From: Anodontia alba | Lineage: Eukaryota > Mollusca > Bivalvia > Lucinida > Lucinidae | Direction: 5' to 3' | Assembly: GCA_964016985.1 (NCBI GenBank) | Contig: OZ024826.1 | Coordinates: 74,387,182 to 74,451,181, forward strand | DNA length: 64,000 bases | Shown: positions 21,146 to 31,499 of the stretch, piece by piece | How positions within the stretch are numbered: the first letter of the stretch is position 1 | How the letters are laid out: every line of letters begins with the position of its first letter | Translations under genes and position numbers: made by a program | Notes under the pieces: generated by a model | What the model was told of the DNA's origin: nothing | The model's input: the letters and a program-made list of their open reading frames with translations, nothing else | Databases searched by the model: none

Positions 21146-21839
21146 GCAATGCATTATGATATGCGTGAATCTCTGGTTGCATGTCTGCAACCAAAATGTC
21201 ACTTTTGAGAAAAGAAGAAAACATCCACAAAGAGGAAAAGTAAAATTATTGACTTAATATTGCATGTTTTTTCACGACCAAGGAAATTCTATCTTTTATT
21301 ATGATAGTATAATTTACTAGTCCTCATAGTAAAAACTGACATATAACTTAGTAAAAATTACTTTCTTCCTAGTGTTTGTATGGAAGTAAAATTTACTAAA
21401 TCCAGTAAATTTGACTGGGTATTATTTCCAGTGAGGCTTAAGTGTCAAGATTAGGAGAATTATTGACAGAAGGAACAAAACCCAAGCAAAGGCAAAACGC
21501 ACAGGCAGTAGCGGGCTGAGGGCCAAGTTCAGAGGGTTGAGGCAGTAGATAAGAGTGAGGTAGGCAAATCCTACGCTGCCTGCGTCAACGGTATGACAAG
21601 TGACGTAAAGTCAGACTCCAAACCTTCTGGAGTTACCACTAGCCAAAAGAAAGACAATCAGGTTATGTCACCCCTAAGACTCCCACGGGTACAACTGTAA
21701 TGACAAGGTGCCTGCATATCCTTTAACAGTCAGTTCACAACAGCGTTCTCCAAGAGAGAATTTACAGAAGTCCCACTCTCAAAGCGGCTAGCTTTGGAAT
21801 GATGATACTATTAATATTATAAAATGCTACATACGTAAT
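21146..21839. other. No supported feature
   Basis: AT-rich. Recurrent TTTACTAGT/TAGTAAAATTTAC words near 20560-20600 and 21300-21400 suggest an old inverted repeat, not resolved. Confidence 0.35.
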
Positions 21840-22030
21840 ATGATTCTTACTATAATCATTGTTGTTGTTATAGTCAGTAGTAGTAGAAGTAGTAGTAGAT
21901 CTAGAAGTAGTAGTAGTTGTATTAAGATTAGTATTATTACTATTTTTATTATAATAATCATCGTAATTACTAGTTTAATCATTACTGTTTTATTTTTATT
22001 GTTACTACATGTATTATCATATTTTACCAT
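21840..22030. repeat. ATT/AGT trinucleotide low-complexity region
   Basis: TAGTAGTAG runs followed by ATTATT-rich sequence. Both strands are open but low complexity. Confidence 0.8.
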
Positions 22031-22253
22031 ATTATTGGGGTTTGTGGGTTTTGTCCATTCATTTGTGGGGTTTGTCCATTTAAAATTTACGAGTTAGTTT
22101 TTCAGGGCAGATATAAGAATGTAGAGGTTACGCAGGGTTGTGGAATTATCAAATTTTATTACTTGTCTACGGAAAAGTAAATGGTCAAACTCCACTTGTC
22201 CAACTAAGATTTACTTGTCCGAACTTTTTTCTTATTTCTCGAATAAAACTTTT

Positions 22254-22312
22254 GCTGTGGGTACTCATTAGAAGCGCTTCGAGGAGGCACTTCTAATGAG
22301 TACCCATAACAT
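22254..22312. repeat. Palindrome with the shared TACTCATTAGAA core
   Basis: TGTGGGTACTCATTAGAAGC faces ACTTCTAATGAGTACCCATA around a short loop. It resembles the centres of MITE family A. Confidence 0.8.
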
Positions 22313-22339
22313 GTTTTTCTTCGAGAAATAAGAAAAATA

Positions 22340-22695
22340 CAGTCGAACCTCAATGGCTCGAACGTCTTTGGGACAATGGAAATTTGTTCGAGACATGGGT
22401 AGTTCGAGCCACTGAGGGTTAATCATGGCACCAGTTCAGGAAGCAAATAGTGATAATTGGGAAATCTTTTCGATTTTCTACTCAACGATTGTATGTTGAG
22501 TATACTCATTAGAATCGCTTCGATGAGGCGATTCTAATGAGTACACACAACATACAATTCCATGATAACATAAGAAAAAATCCCTAAATATTTGTTTTCT
22601 TGAGCTATTGGAAGAATTTTGTAGGGACTGAAAAAAGAGTTCGAATCATCCACGGTAAACGAGCCATCCGTGTTCTAGCCATTGAGGTTATACTG
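22340..22695. mobile_element. MITE with pogo/Tc1-like ends
   Basis: Ends CAGTCGAACCTCAATGGCTC and the complement of AGCCATTGAGGTTATACTG, flanked by TA (22338-22339, 22696-22697). The middle (22489-22553) is a TACTCATTAGAATCGC palindrome. 356 bp, no transposase. Confidence 0.8.
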
Positions 22696-22869
22696 TATAT
22701 GTCTCATAATCTGGATATTCTTCTTAGCTAGAGCTTTGTAGTCCTTGTAGTCCTTGTCCCAGGACAAGTTGTAAATTTCTTACGTGTCCACAGGGAAATG
22801 TTACAAGTCGCACAAAAAGTAGGGCATGGTATTTCCACAGCCCTCGGTTACCTGCGAATGGGTAACAAA

Positions 22870-22995
22870 ACTCCTGAAGGGTCTGAATCCATCTCAAGCT
22901 CAGGCCTTGATGACATTCACCCAAGAGTACTGAAAGCAACAGAATATGAAACCGATGCAATGTTGGCCCCTTTTAAGGATCGACTGTTTACAATC
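22870..22995 (+). pseudogene. LINE reverse transcriptase fragment
   Basis: Reads LLKGLNPSQAQ, then after a one-base shift GLDDIHPRVLKATEYE, the segment just before the RT palm in Jockey/CR1-type LINEs (L.xLNxSKAxGxDxIHPRVLK). It is short and frameshifted, with no other domain attached. Confidence 0.6.
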
Positions 22996-23198
22996 GAGCC
23001 ATAGTATACAAACGCCAAAATTTCCTTAAGATGGTTGTCCACTTTATTACCATTGACCAATGTGATCAAAGCTCGCGTTAGACGAAATCCAGGTAACGGT
23101 TATTTATAGCTGCGCTATTCTTGTCGCTGCGTCAGAGTGCTGTTGATAGGGTAAAACCTGGACTTGAACATTTGGAACACTGGCAAACAGAGGGAAAA

Positions 23199-23263
23199 CA
23201 GTGCAGACTCAGACCAGACGTCGCAGAACGCTGAGTCTGATCAGGGTCTGCACTGTTTGCTTA
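23199..23263. repeat. P1 palindrome
   Basis: ACAGTGCAGACTCAGACCAG faces CTGATCAGGGTCTGCACTGT, loop CGCAGAACGC. Confidence 0.75.
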
Positions 23264-23304
23264 AATTAAAGGAAGTTTAGGGTTAAATGAAACAGTCCCC
23301 ATTC

Positions 23305-23879
23305 TATCACGAAAACATATCTATGTTTGTTTGTGTTGAGGTTTTACGGCCCAGTCAACCCAGTGGGGTCATGTCGAGCGCGGTTAGTTTACCTAACCAC
23401 ACGTTTACTGGGCAGGCTTAGTCCTCTAAGCGGTTAACCAGTATTGTGCACATTCTTTCGCCAGAAACTGACAACTGTCCTTCTTGAACCAGCGGAAGGG
23501 AGAGAATGACCGTAGAAAATATTTCATGATCAATCTCCACGAAAGAATGTTGCCGACCTCTGCGGGGGTTGAACTCGCGACCTCCTGGTTTCCAGTCGGA
23601 CGGCGCATCCAACTGAGCCACCGAGGCCGGCTCGAAAACATATCTAAGTAGTTTTGATCCCCTTAAGCCCCACTTTTATATAGTAAAACTGGAGTTCACA
23701 GGGGTATGCATTATTTTTCTTATTTCTGCTCAAAATATAGATTGTGGGTACTCGTTAGAACCGCCTCGCAACTTATGTTTGAGCAGAAATATGAAACAAT
23801 ATCAGAATTTTTATCTGAAAACTTTCAGTTTTTGGTGGTGAAATTTTCAATGTATTTGAATAGGCGTGTTTTCATTATG
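23305..23879 (-). mobile_element. MITE family A, copy on minus strand, carrying a SINE
   Basis: The left end CACGAAAACATATCTA is separated from the rest by a SINE-A insertion (23326-23632). The right end is TAGGCGTGTTTTCATTATG. The internal palindrome has lost one arm (only 23744-23770 remains), a deletion compared with the other copies. Confidence 0.8.
23326..23632 (-). repeat. SINE-A, full length, minus strand
   Basis: Full tRNA-like head with box A TGGCTCAGTTGG and box B AGTTCAACCCC, then body and the TGACCCCACTGGGTTGAC tail, ending CAAACAAA. Target duplication CGAAAACATATCTA at 23310-23323 and 23633-23646. The target site is the end of a family-A MITE. Confidence 0.88.
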
Positions 23880-24234
23880 AAGACCATTTTCTCAGCCTAC
23901 ACTCAAAGACTATCGACCCATCAGAGCTGTCAGTATTTTAAACCGAAGACAAAGACAAACCAAAGACAAACAAATAAAACAAATCTTTTGGTTCGTTGAA
24001 TACAACTATCGTTTGGTGTTCAGGTCTGAGGACCTAGTGCGTACATGCCCACTCAACACGTTAAGTGTATAACCACAGCATCACGATGGGTTATCTCCAC
24101 ATTACCCATCTATTCTCCTATTTTGGGAAAAATTCTGTACTTTTGTCCAGAAACTGCTTTTTTTTTTCGCTTTCTGCACTGTTGCATAATGTACGAAGGA
24201 GCATTAGGGCCACATACACTTTTATTTCTGTTGA

Positions 24235-24478
24235 TAGTTATCTCGAAATTTCGACTTACTATCTCGAAATTCCGACATAATAAGTCGAAATTTCGACTTA
24301 ATAACGTAAAATTTCGACTTAATAACTCAAAATTTTGACTTAATATCTTGAAATTTCGACTTATTAACTCGAAATTTCGACATAAGATCTCGAAATTTCG
24401 ACTTAATAACTCGAAATTTCGACTTAATATCTTGAAATTTCGACTTATTATCTCGAAATTTCAACATGATATTTCAAG
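24235..24478 (+). repeat. TCGAAATTTCGACTTAATA array, left arm
   Basis: About 12 units of roughly 20 bp. Confidence 0.9.
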
Positions 24479-24799
24479 TTGATTCTTCGTTTGCAATTCC
24501 ACACCTGGTCATCTCGTAAGGGGTAGCCGCTGGTTATGCAAAATGAAGGTATTTCCAGCTATCTGGACTATGAAATACTTATTTAACATATCAAATAAGA
24601 CGCACTGCAACCTACGCCTACTTTGAAACACACAAGATGTTAAATTTTCTTAGCATTTGTTCCGGGGACCCCATTGTTTGTACTATTATTTGAAGAAAAG
24701 GCAATAAGATATGTTTATACTATACTGGTCAGTCCCCGTACATGTTATTACAACTGCGTAACTCCACGCGCAACTGGCGCTGCTGCATTAAAACCTAAA

Positions 24800-25885
24800 A
24801 TCACTTCCAGAGAACACAAAATTGAGTTTCTCAGACATACGGTTTTAGAGTTCCAGGCCTTGCAGGCTAAGGTGCCTAAGCGTCCGCCTGTCCGGCCATC
24901 TGGCCGTCTGGAGTTATCTCCCTTACTTATACTCTGGATACACGCCTTTTTTTTTTCATTATTTTCGCATTCTTTGTTGAAAACCACTTACTAGGGAACA
25001 CAAAATTGAGTTTCTTAGTCTTATGGTTTAAGAGTTACAGGCCTTGCAGGCAAAGGACCTGATATTGCTCCTTATTTTTGCATTCTTTGTTGAAAATCAC
25101 TTACTAGGGAACACAAAACTGAGTTTCTTAATCTTATGGTTTAAGAGTTACAGGTCTTGCAGGCAAAAGGGCTTTATATTTCTCCTTATGTTTGCATTCT
25201 TTGTTGAAAATCACTTACTAGGGAACACAAAACTGAGTTTCTTGGTCTTATGGTTTAAGAGTTACAGGCCTTGCAGGCAAAGGACCTGATATTGCTCCTT
25301 ATTTTTGCATTCTTTGTTGAAAATCACTTACTAGGGAACACAAAACTGAGTTTCTTAATCTTATGGTTTAAGAGTTACAGTCCTTGCAGGCAAAGGACCT
25401 GATATTGCTCCTTATTTTTGCATTCTTTGTTGAAAATCACTTACTAGGGAACACAAAACTGAGTTTCTTAATCTTATGGTTTAAGAGTTACAGGCCTTGC
25501 AGGCAAAGGGCTTTATATTTCTCCTTATGTTTGCATTCTTTGTTGAAAATCACTTACTAGGGAACACAAAACTGAGTTTCTTGGTCTTATGGTTTAAGAG
25601 TTACAGTCCTTGCAGGCAAAGGACCTGATATTGCTCCTTATTTTTGCATTCTTTGTTGAAAATCACTTACTAGGGAACACAAAACTGAGTTTCTTAGTCT
25701 TATGGTTTAAGAGTTACAGGCCTTGCAGGCAAAAGGGCTTTATATTTCCCCTTATTTTTTTTTCTTTGTTGAAAATCACTTACTAGAAAACACATAATTG
25801 AGTTTCTTAGTCTCATGGTTTAAGAGTTACTGACCTTACAGGCAAAGGACTTTACATTTCTCATTATTTTTGGATTCTTCGTTAA
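24800..25885 (+). repeat. Tandem array, 113-bp unit
   Basis: The word TTACTAGGGAACACAAAACT recurs every 112-114 bp from about 24988 to 25780, with a degenerate first unit near 24806. Other unit words are GGTTTAAGAGTTACAGGCC and TTGCAGGCAAAGGACCTG. Confidence 0.92.
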
Positions 25886-26329
25886 CTAGAAATGTGTCCA
25901 AAGTACACAGATGCTCCCGCATTGACGTAGGCTAATTTGGCAAGGTTTGCACAGTTTTATAGACCCCAAAGCGGGGACGTCCGTGTACTGTGAACACTTT
26001 TCTATTTTTTTTTTTTTTTTGGTATATTTTACAGGCTTTCAAATGGATCTCTAGTCATTGGTCATTGCATGCAAATATTCAATCTTGTTTCAATATGGAT
26101 GCAAATCATACTGGGTATCTTGTCGATACAAACCTTTGTAGGACAACATGAACATGCAGTTTCACGTTTTCAAATCTGGTGAGCTTTGAAGCCCCTGGGC
26201 CTTCTGATGCCCAGGCAACCAGCGCGTACAGCGCTTTGATTCAAAATATGTCTATGTAATTTACTAAACATCAATGAATCAGGAGAATGTATCCGTTTGT
26301 TGACATTTGGATGTCTCATAATTCATGGC
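25886..26329. other. Interior of foldback element, nothing recognised
   Basis: No coding signal. Contains a T run near 26007. Confidence 0.4.
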
Positions 26330-26399
26330 CGGAAACTCGCATAAAGATTTTGATTGTATAACCAGCGGCTACCCCTTACGAGATTACCAGGTGTAAATT

Positions 26400-26755
26400 C
26401 TATTCAAGAGATCTTATGTCGAAATTTTAAGATAATAAGTCGAAATTTCAAGATATTAAGTCGAAATTTCGAGTTATTAAGTCGTAATTTCAAGATATTA
26501 AGTCGAAATTTCGAGTTACCAAGTCGAAATTTCGAGTTATTAAGTCGAAATTTCGACTTATTATGTCGAATTTTCGAGTTACTAAGTCGAAATTTCGAGA
26601 TCTTATGTCGAAATTTCGGGATAATAAGTCGAATTTCAAGATATTAAGTCGAAATTTCGAGTTATTAAGTCGAAATTTCGAGTTATTAAGTTGAAATTTT
26701 GACTTATTATGTCGAAATTTCGAGACAGTAAGTCGAAATTTCGAGATACTTATCA
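26400..26755 (-). repeat. TCGAAATTTCGACTTAATA array, right arm
   Basis: About 18 units, inverted relative to 24235-24478. Confidence 0.9.
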
Positions 26756-26875
26756 ACAATTATTAAAAGTATATGTGGCCCCAATGCTCTTTCGTAATAA
26801 TGCGACTCGGTCGGGAAGAAAACTTCTCAAAGACTCAATATCCTCTGATAAGTTTGTCAGTAAAATTTCATAGCG

Positions 26876-26964
26876 ATCCCAGCGGGCACACAGCGTCGAT
26901 TCAACGTTGATTCAACGTCAACGTTGACTCTACGTTGTTTTAACGTTATGTGCCTGCTGGGGAT
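26876..26964. mobile_element. Short hairpin MITE, CCCAGCGGGCACA ends
   Basis: ATCCCAGCGGGCACA... CAACGTTGA at the left faces ...TGTGCCTGCTGGGGAT in complement. Same family as 36824-36949 and 29792. Confidence 0.7.
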
Positions 26965-26979
26965 CGAATAGTATTCTCC

Positions 26980-27086
26980 CTTTTTTTTTTTTTTTTTTAG
27001 AAAATCCTTCACAGTATAGAAAAAAAAAACCATAAAAAAAACAAACAAATAAAAAAAAAAAAAAAAACAAAACAAAAAAAAAACGA
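26980..27086. repeat. Poly-T / poly-A block
   Basis: T run (about 26981-26998) followed by A-rich sequence with C interruptions. Confidence 0.85.
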
Positions 27087-27289
27087 CGAACCTACCTGTC
27101 ACAACTTCGGAGCCGCACGTGACATCATAGCTCCACGTTAGATATAAGGTGCGGAGCCGGCGGCTCCGAATATGGAGATTCCCAACCGTGAGCATACACG
27201 TGCACGTGGAGCTGCAAGTTATGGAAGTAAACGAATTTCACGTGATTTTCCGTTCTGAACTTAGAACCCTTTCCTGCAGATACACTTTA

Positions 27290-28620
27290 CGAGGAATGTT
27301 CGAAATGAATTGCTTATTTCTATCTGGAGACTTCAAATTTCAAGTTAGCCCAAAAGTACTCATTTCATGCCCTCGAAGTACTCCCCGTGGCTAGAAATGC
27401 AAAGTTTCAGCCGATGTATCACTGCTTGAAGGCGTCACGGTACGCTGATTTGGGCACAGTAATAAGGTACTGATGAATGGCAGATCCAAGTGCCTGTTGG
27501 GACTGGTATTTCCGCCAAACAAGGAATGCTTTCAATTTCGGAAACAAAAAGAAATCACATGGGGCAAGGTCTGGGGAATACGTGGGGTTAGGCAAAACAG
27601 TTACTTTTTCTTTCTTCAAAAACGCCGTAACTATTGCAGAGTTATGAGCTGGGGCATTGTCATGTAGAAGACGGACATGTTTAAAACCAGTGGCTGGGCA
27701 TCGTTTCTGATAATACTTTTTCAGTTTCTTCAGTACTACGTCGTTGCAGTACTTTCCGTTGATGCTTTTGCCCTTTTTCACTGGCACTGACTCCTTCACC
27801 AGAGAAGAAGATTGCACACAAAACCTTCTTTGTACTCAAAGAACGTTTGGCAATTATTGGGCGTTTGCTGTGTTTAGTGGCCCAGATCTTATTGCTAACC
27901 TTTCTGACGGGCTCAAAATAATGGACCCAGGTTTCATCACCTGTGACGACACTGGCAAACTGCTTTTTGTCATATTTTGGAAACATTTGAAGCAGCTTTT
28001 TGGCCACTTTAACCCGTTGCCTCTTTTGCTCGTCAGTCAACAGATGTGGCACCCATCTAGCAGAAATCTTTCTGACTTTCAAATGCTTCTTCAAAATAAG
28101 GTGAACCGTTGATAGTGATATGCCTACCTTTCGTGCAATATCACGAACTGTAAATCTGGCATCTCCTTCAACGATTTCCTTTATTTTGGAAACGATTTCT
28201 TTACGAGATGCAGATTTTGGCCTACCTGATTTCGGTGCATTTTTGATGGACTCTACACCAGACTCAAATTTCTTTTTCCACCGCCGAACTGTGTCATAAG
28301 ACACACAAGAAGGTCCAAAAGCAGTAGAAATTTCAGTCATCAGCTTCTTCAAAGAACAACCAAGTTTTGAGCGAGCTTTGATGTAAGCCCGTATTTCATC
28401 TTTTTTGTCGACGCTTCTACCAACCATTTTTACTGCAGTGGTCAATGACTGCGTGTATTCAAATGGCAAATTTTATGTCTTACACTTAGTCTAACATGTA
28501 CATTTATACACCATTGTGTAGCTATTGGATAACCCTATACAGGTATATATTAGTTTTTATTGTGCCCCACGTGGATATCGAGCTAGAGGACAATAAGCAA
28601 TTCATTTCGAACATCCCTCG
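27290..28620 (-). mobile_element. mariner transposon, full length, 1331 bp
   Basis: 29-bp terminal inverted repeats at 27290-27318 and 28592-28620 match with one mismatch; their outer bases are CGAGG and they share ATGTTCGAAATGAATTG. A TA dinucleotide flanks each end (27288-27289 and 28621-28622), the invariant mariner target. The element carries a transposase gene on the minus strand with two frameshifts, so it is full length but non-autonomous. It lies directly against the sulfotransferase signal-anchor exon. Confidence 0.93.
27360..28469 (-). pseudogene. mariner transposase, two frameshifts
   Basis: Cut-and-paste transposase of the DD34D mariner group. N-terminal helix-turn-helix region with VSYDTVRRWKKKF and GRPKSA (about residues 55-90), then catalytic Asp in TGDETWVHYFEP, second in LLHDNAPAH, third in YSPDLAPCDFFLFPKLK; 34 residues separate the second and third Asp. 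One frameshift near 27786-27795 breaks the gene between the first and second Asp. Another at about 27420 displaces the C-terminus, where EYFEGMK, the usual mariner ending, is found in a different frame, with stop at 27360-27362. Start is at 28469 or at the later Met at 28427; the later one gives the usual length near 350 residues. Confidence 0.92.
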
Positions 28621-28621
28621 T

Positions 28622-28739
28622 ATGTGCAGCAGGATGACTATAAAACAAAAATGGCTTATAATGATATGTTTACCTATTTTGATTTTTCTCTATGAGTTTG
28701 GAACTTCATGGAACAGAACAAAGACGGTATTGGAAACAG
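28622..28739 (+). CDS. Signal-anchor exon, probably of the sulfotransferase gene
   Basis: Short + strand exon. ATG at 28622 and again at 28634 (MTIKQKW...), followed by a hydrophobic stretch of about 14 residues (LIMICLPILIFLY), then a short segment with an N-glycosylation site, NRT. It ends at ACAG|GTAACA (donor GT at 28740-28741) in phase 1. A basic short tail followed by a membrane segment is the design of a type II Golgi enzyme. The catalytic exon at 46491 begins with two bases completing a codon, so the phases match (chance about one in three). The mariner target TA overlaps the T and A just before and in the first ATG. The join is inferred, not proven; no RNA evidence is available. Confidence 0.6.
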
Positions 28740-28861
28740 GTAACACATATACATTTGTACATCACACTTACAGGCATACATGCACGATTTGTAACAGGGC
28801 TGTGGAAATATCAACGTTATTTACTGCCAGTTCATGGATTAGTTTATTTATATTTTTATTT

Positions 28862-28985
28862 TTCCATAAAAATATATGTTGCGGGTACTCATTAGAATTG
28901 CCTCAGACACCCCAGCGCAGCATAAAAAAAACAATAAAAAAAAAAAAAAAAACAAACAAAAAAAAAAAAAACAGGCACCTGGACT
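28862..28985. repeat. Half palindrome plus A-rich block
   Basis: TTGCGGGTACTCATTAGAAT at 28878 is one arm of the shared palindrome. An A-rich tract follows (28922-28970). Confidence 0.7.
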
Positions 28986-29458
28986 GCATTCAAATGAGCA
29001 AGTTATTTGCAAGTTATTTGTCCAGGATACCTGCTCCTGTTGGCACTCGTCATTTAGTAAAGGAATCCAGGGCAAAACAGTCGCTATCACTTTGCACTTC
29101 TGAACGCAGCCCTGGTTTCACAAAACCGGATGATTAAGCACCTTATCGCACACGAAAACACTATATCGGAACTTTAATATTAAAGTGAAAAAATCACAGG
29201 TACTTGTATTTCTAGATTAGACTATTTTGATTTATGAAACCAGGTATCTGTGCAAAAAGTACCTTTTTCCCGAACAACGGAACTTCACTATTTCGCGCAT
29301 GCGCGTAGCCCGGTCAGGTCGATAAATTGTTGCGTGGACGAACCACAAAGATGACCAGACTACGCGGACGCGTGTGCCTGACTTGGATTTACATGTTTGT
29401 GTTTAGTCTTTGACGAAGGAAATCCCTATATTTGGGACCTGATACATGCATAGGAGTC

Positions 29459-29520
29459 ACCGCGCTCGACATGACCCCAGTGAGTTGACTGGGCCGTAAA
29501 ACCTCAACACAAACAAACAA
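29459..29520 (+). repeat. SINE-A tail-only insertion
   Basis: Only about 60 bp of the SINE-A 3' end (CGCTCGACATGACCC to CAAACAAACAA), flanked by a perfect 15-bp duplication ACATGCATAGGAGTC (29444-29458 and 29521-29535). It is an extreme 5' truncation, as expected from LINE-driven target-primed reverse transcription. Confidence 0.85.
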
Positions 29521-29567
29521 ACATGCATAGGAGTCGCAACGTCAGACAACGTACATTCGGACATGTA

Positions 29568-29735
29568 TGTCCAGTGAAGATTCAGATCAGACTGCGCATT
29601 CGCGCAGTCTGATCAGAATCTTCACTGGGCGCATTTTTGAGAGCCAAGGAAACAGTTTCTACACATGCGGACAAAGAAGACTCTGATCAGACAGCGCAGG
29701 CTGATTCGAGTCTTTGCGGTGGGCACATGTCAGAA
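29568..29735. repeat. P2 palindromes, two
   Basis: 29568-29635 is a near-perfect hairpin with arms CAGTGAAGATTCAGATCAGA / TCTGATCAGAATCTTCACTG. 29660-29735 is a related degenerate copy with a 'GCGGACAAAGAAGACTCTGA' arm. Confidence 0.8.
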
Positions 29736-29791
29736 GATATTTTCTTACGTCGCGGCCTATCTGCCTAGACTACATTTAGTCTGTATGTACA

Positions 29792-29870
29792 CCCAGCAGG
29801 CACACAACTTTGAAATAACGTCTTTTCAACGTTGAGACGTTGAATCAACGTTAAAACGTCGTAGTCGTGG
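29792..29870. mobile_element. CCCAGCAGGCACA hairpin MITE, right end lost
   Basis: Starts CCCAGCAGGCACACAAC and contains inverted CAACGTTGA words; the matching right terminus was not found. Confidence 0.5.
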
Positions 29871-30858
29871 TTCTCAATATTCCCGTATCTTACAAAACAA
29901 GTACGGCAGGGTTTTTGTATAGATAAAGCCTGGATATTGGTTCATACAAAACCGCTGTATAGCAAGTCGGAAGTAATTGCATTTTGGAAAAATGCATGCA
30001 TTTTGTATGATAATGTTTTAGATTTTTGCCGAGCAACCGTAAGATCCATTAAGTGTATATTGTTGGTGCACATTGATCTGTCATTCTGACCCCTCATTTG
30101 AATATATTAGTTAGCATTGTCGATTTCACGAAATGGGTGCATTGTATGCATAGTTTTATTGTAAATCTTGTTAGGTAATTCACTGACTTGACATAGGGCA
30201 TAACCAGTTAATCGCCGTTTATAAATTTAATTCACTAGCGACAGAAACAAATCAAGAATTTTAGATCATTTACAAATATGTTATCTAAGTATTAAGCAAT
30301 GAGGTTGGCAGCTGAGCGGTTTATTTAGCCATAATAAGATATCCGCTGGTATTTTGTAACGGCATGTTTTAAATGGTTTCGAACTAATTTTGCGAAGGTG
30401 CATAATGCATTGAAGAACACACTAATACTGACCTTTTCACTTCTTACAAACTAATGCTGCTTTATTCTATATTCTGTTTAAAACGTCGTTGAAAATATTT
30501 TGTTTTAAACTTGCCCATATTAAGTTACAAACAAACCAGACTAAGTAAGGTCTCGACGAAATGATAACATTTGTGAATACCATCTAAATTATACAGATGA
30601 AAGTTTTGTTCAACACAGGATAAGCGATTTTGTTAAAACGTCTTCGACCACATGTGAATTCTGTCGCGAATTTTCTGCAACGAATCTCGGATGCATTAAA
30701 ACAAGGCAATTGTTAACACCAGCGCGTCCGATTTCTCGAATGTCTGACTGTTACCCTAGAATTAGAATTCTAATATAACCTGCACGTGGAAATGAATTTT
30801 CCTGTGAAAATTGTGACCTGTATATGTTGTAGCGTTTATACACGCCTGTAAACAACTA
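29871..30858. other. Nearly 1 kb with no recognised feature
   Basis: Looks like ordinary non-coding sequence; no repeats, hairpins or coding signal seen by eye. If the two-exon sulfotransferase model is right this is intron. Confidence 0.5.
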
Positions 30859-31153
30859 CAGTTGACTCTCGTTATCTCGAACTCGCTTATCTCGAATAAC
30901 CGCTTATCTCGAAGTGAAAATCCTGTCCCTGCATAAACATGAAAATCTAACAAGTAAAAATATTATGGAAAATAATATTTTCCACAATATTTTCGATATC
31001 TCCAACTTCAAGAGTCCAATTACATATATATTTGTTAAATGTGATTGTTCGAATGACTTTTTCCTCAGTTCTGAAAATCTGATATGTCGAGGTACGGACA
31101 TCTCGAAGTGTTTCAGAGAGTCTCTTGGAATCCTAGATAACGAGAGTCGACTG
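30859..31153. mobile_element. MITE with pogo/Tigger-like ends, 295 bp
   Basis: Starts CAGTTGACTCTCGTTATC and ends with the complement (GATAACGAGAGTCGACTG), flanked by TA at 30857-30858 and 31154-31155. No transposase. Confidence 0.8.
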
Positions 31154-31310
31154 TACTATAGTTACAACTTGTCCATTTAATGGACCGAAAGATGTGATGG
31201 CTGGTGGAAAATGAAGAATTACGCCCTTTCAACACTTCATTGGTTTTTGAACACGAAATTGAATGCCTTGCTTTTCACATATTGCTTAGTCCCGATAAAA
31301 ATGATAAGTA

Positions 31311-31495
31311 CAGTCGACTCTCGTTATCTCGAATTCCAAGGGACTCTCTGAAACACTTCGAGATATTCGTACCTCGACATATCAGATTTTCAGAATTGAG
31401 GAAAAAACCACATTTAATAATTATATATATATAATTGGACTCTTGAAGTTAGAGATATATCGAAACTATTGTGGAAAAGAGGAGAAATTGCTCCT
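31311..31495. mobile_element. Second copy of the same MITE, truncated
   Basis: Begins CAGTCGACTCTCGTTATC after TA (31309-31310) and follows the complement of the 30859 element to about 31450, then loses similarity. Confidence 0.7.
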
Positions 31496-31499
31496 TAGG

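Larger units (their letters stand above)
24195..26800. mobile_element. Foldback-type element, about 2.6 kb
   Basis: The outer arms are inverted copies: 24195-24535 against 26330-26800, sharing GAGCATTAGGGCCACATA at the outer end and GGGGTAGCCGCTGGTTAT at the inner end. Each arm is largely a tandem array of about 20-bp units containing the self-complementary word TCGAAATTTCGA. Long TIRs built from short tandem repeats are the hallmark of FB-type transposons. The 1.8-kb middle holds a 113-bp tandem array and no transposase. Exact ends and target duplication were not fixed. Confidence 0.75.

Noticed and set aside
27744..28112. 122-residue + strand frame
   Set aside because: Antisense shadow of the mariner transposase.
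28496..29137. 213-residue open frame on the + strand
   Set aside because: It runs through the mariner terminal repeat and into an A-rich tract; only the stretch 28622-28739 before a good splice donor has coding character.
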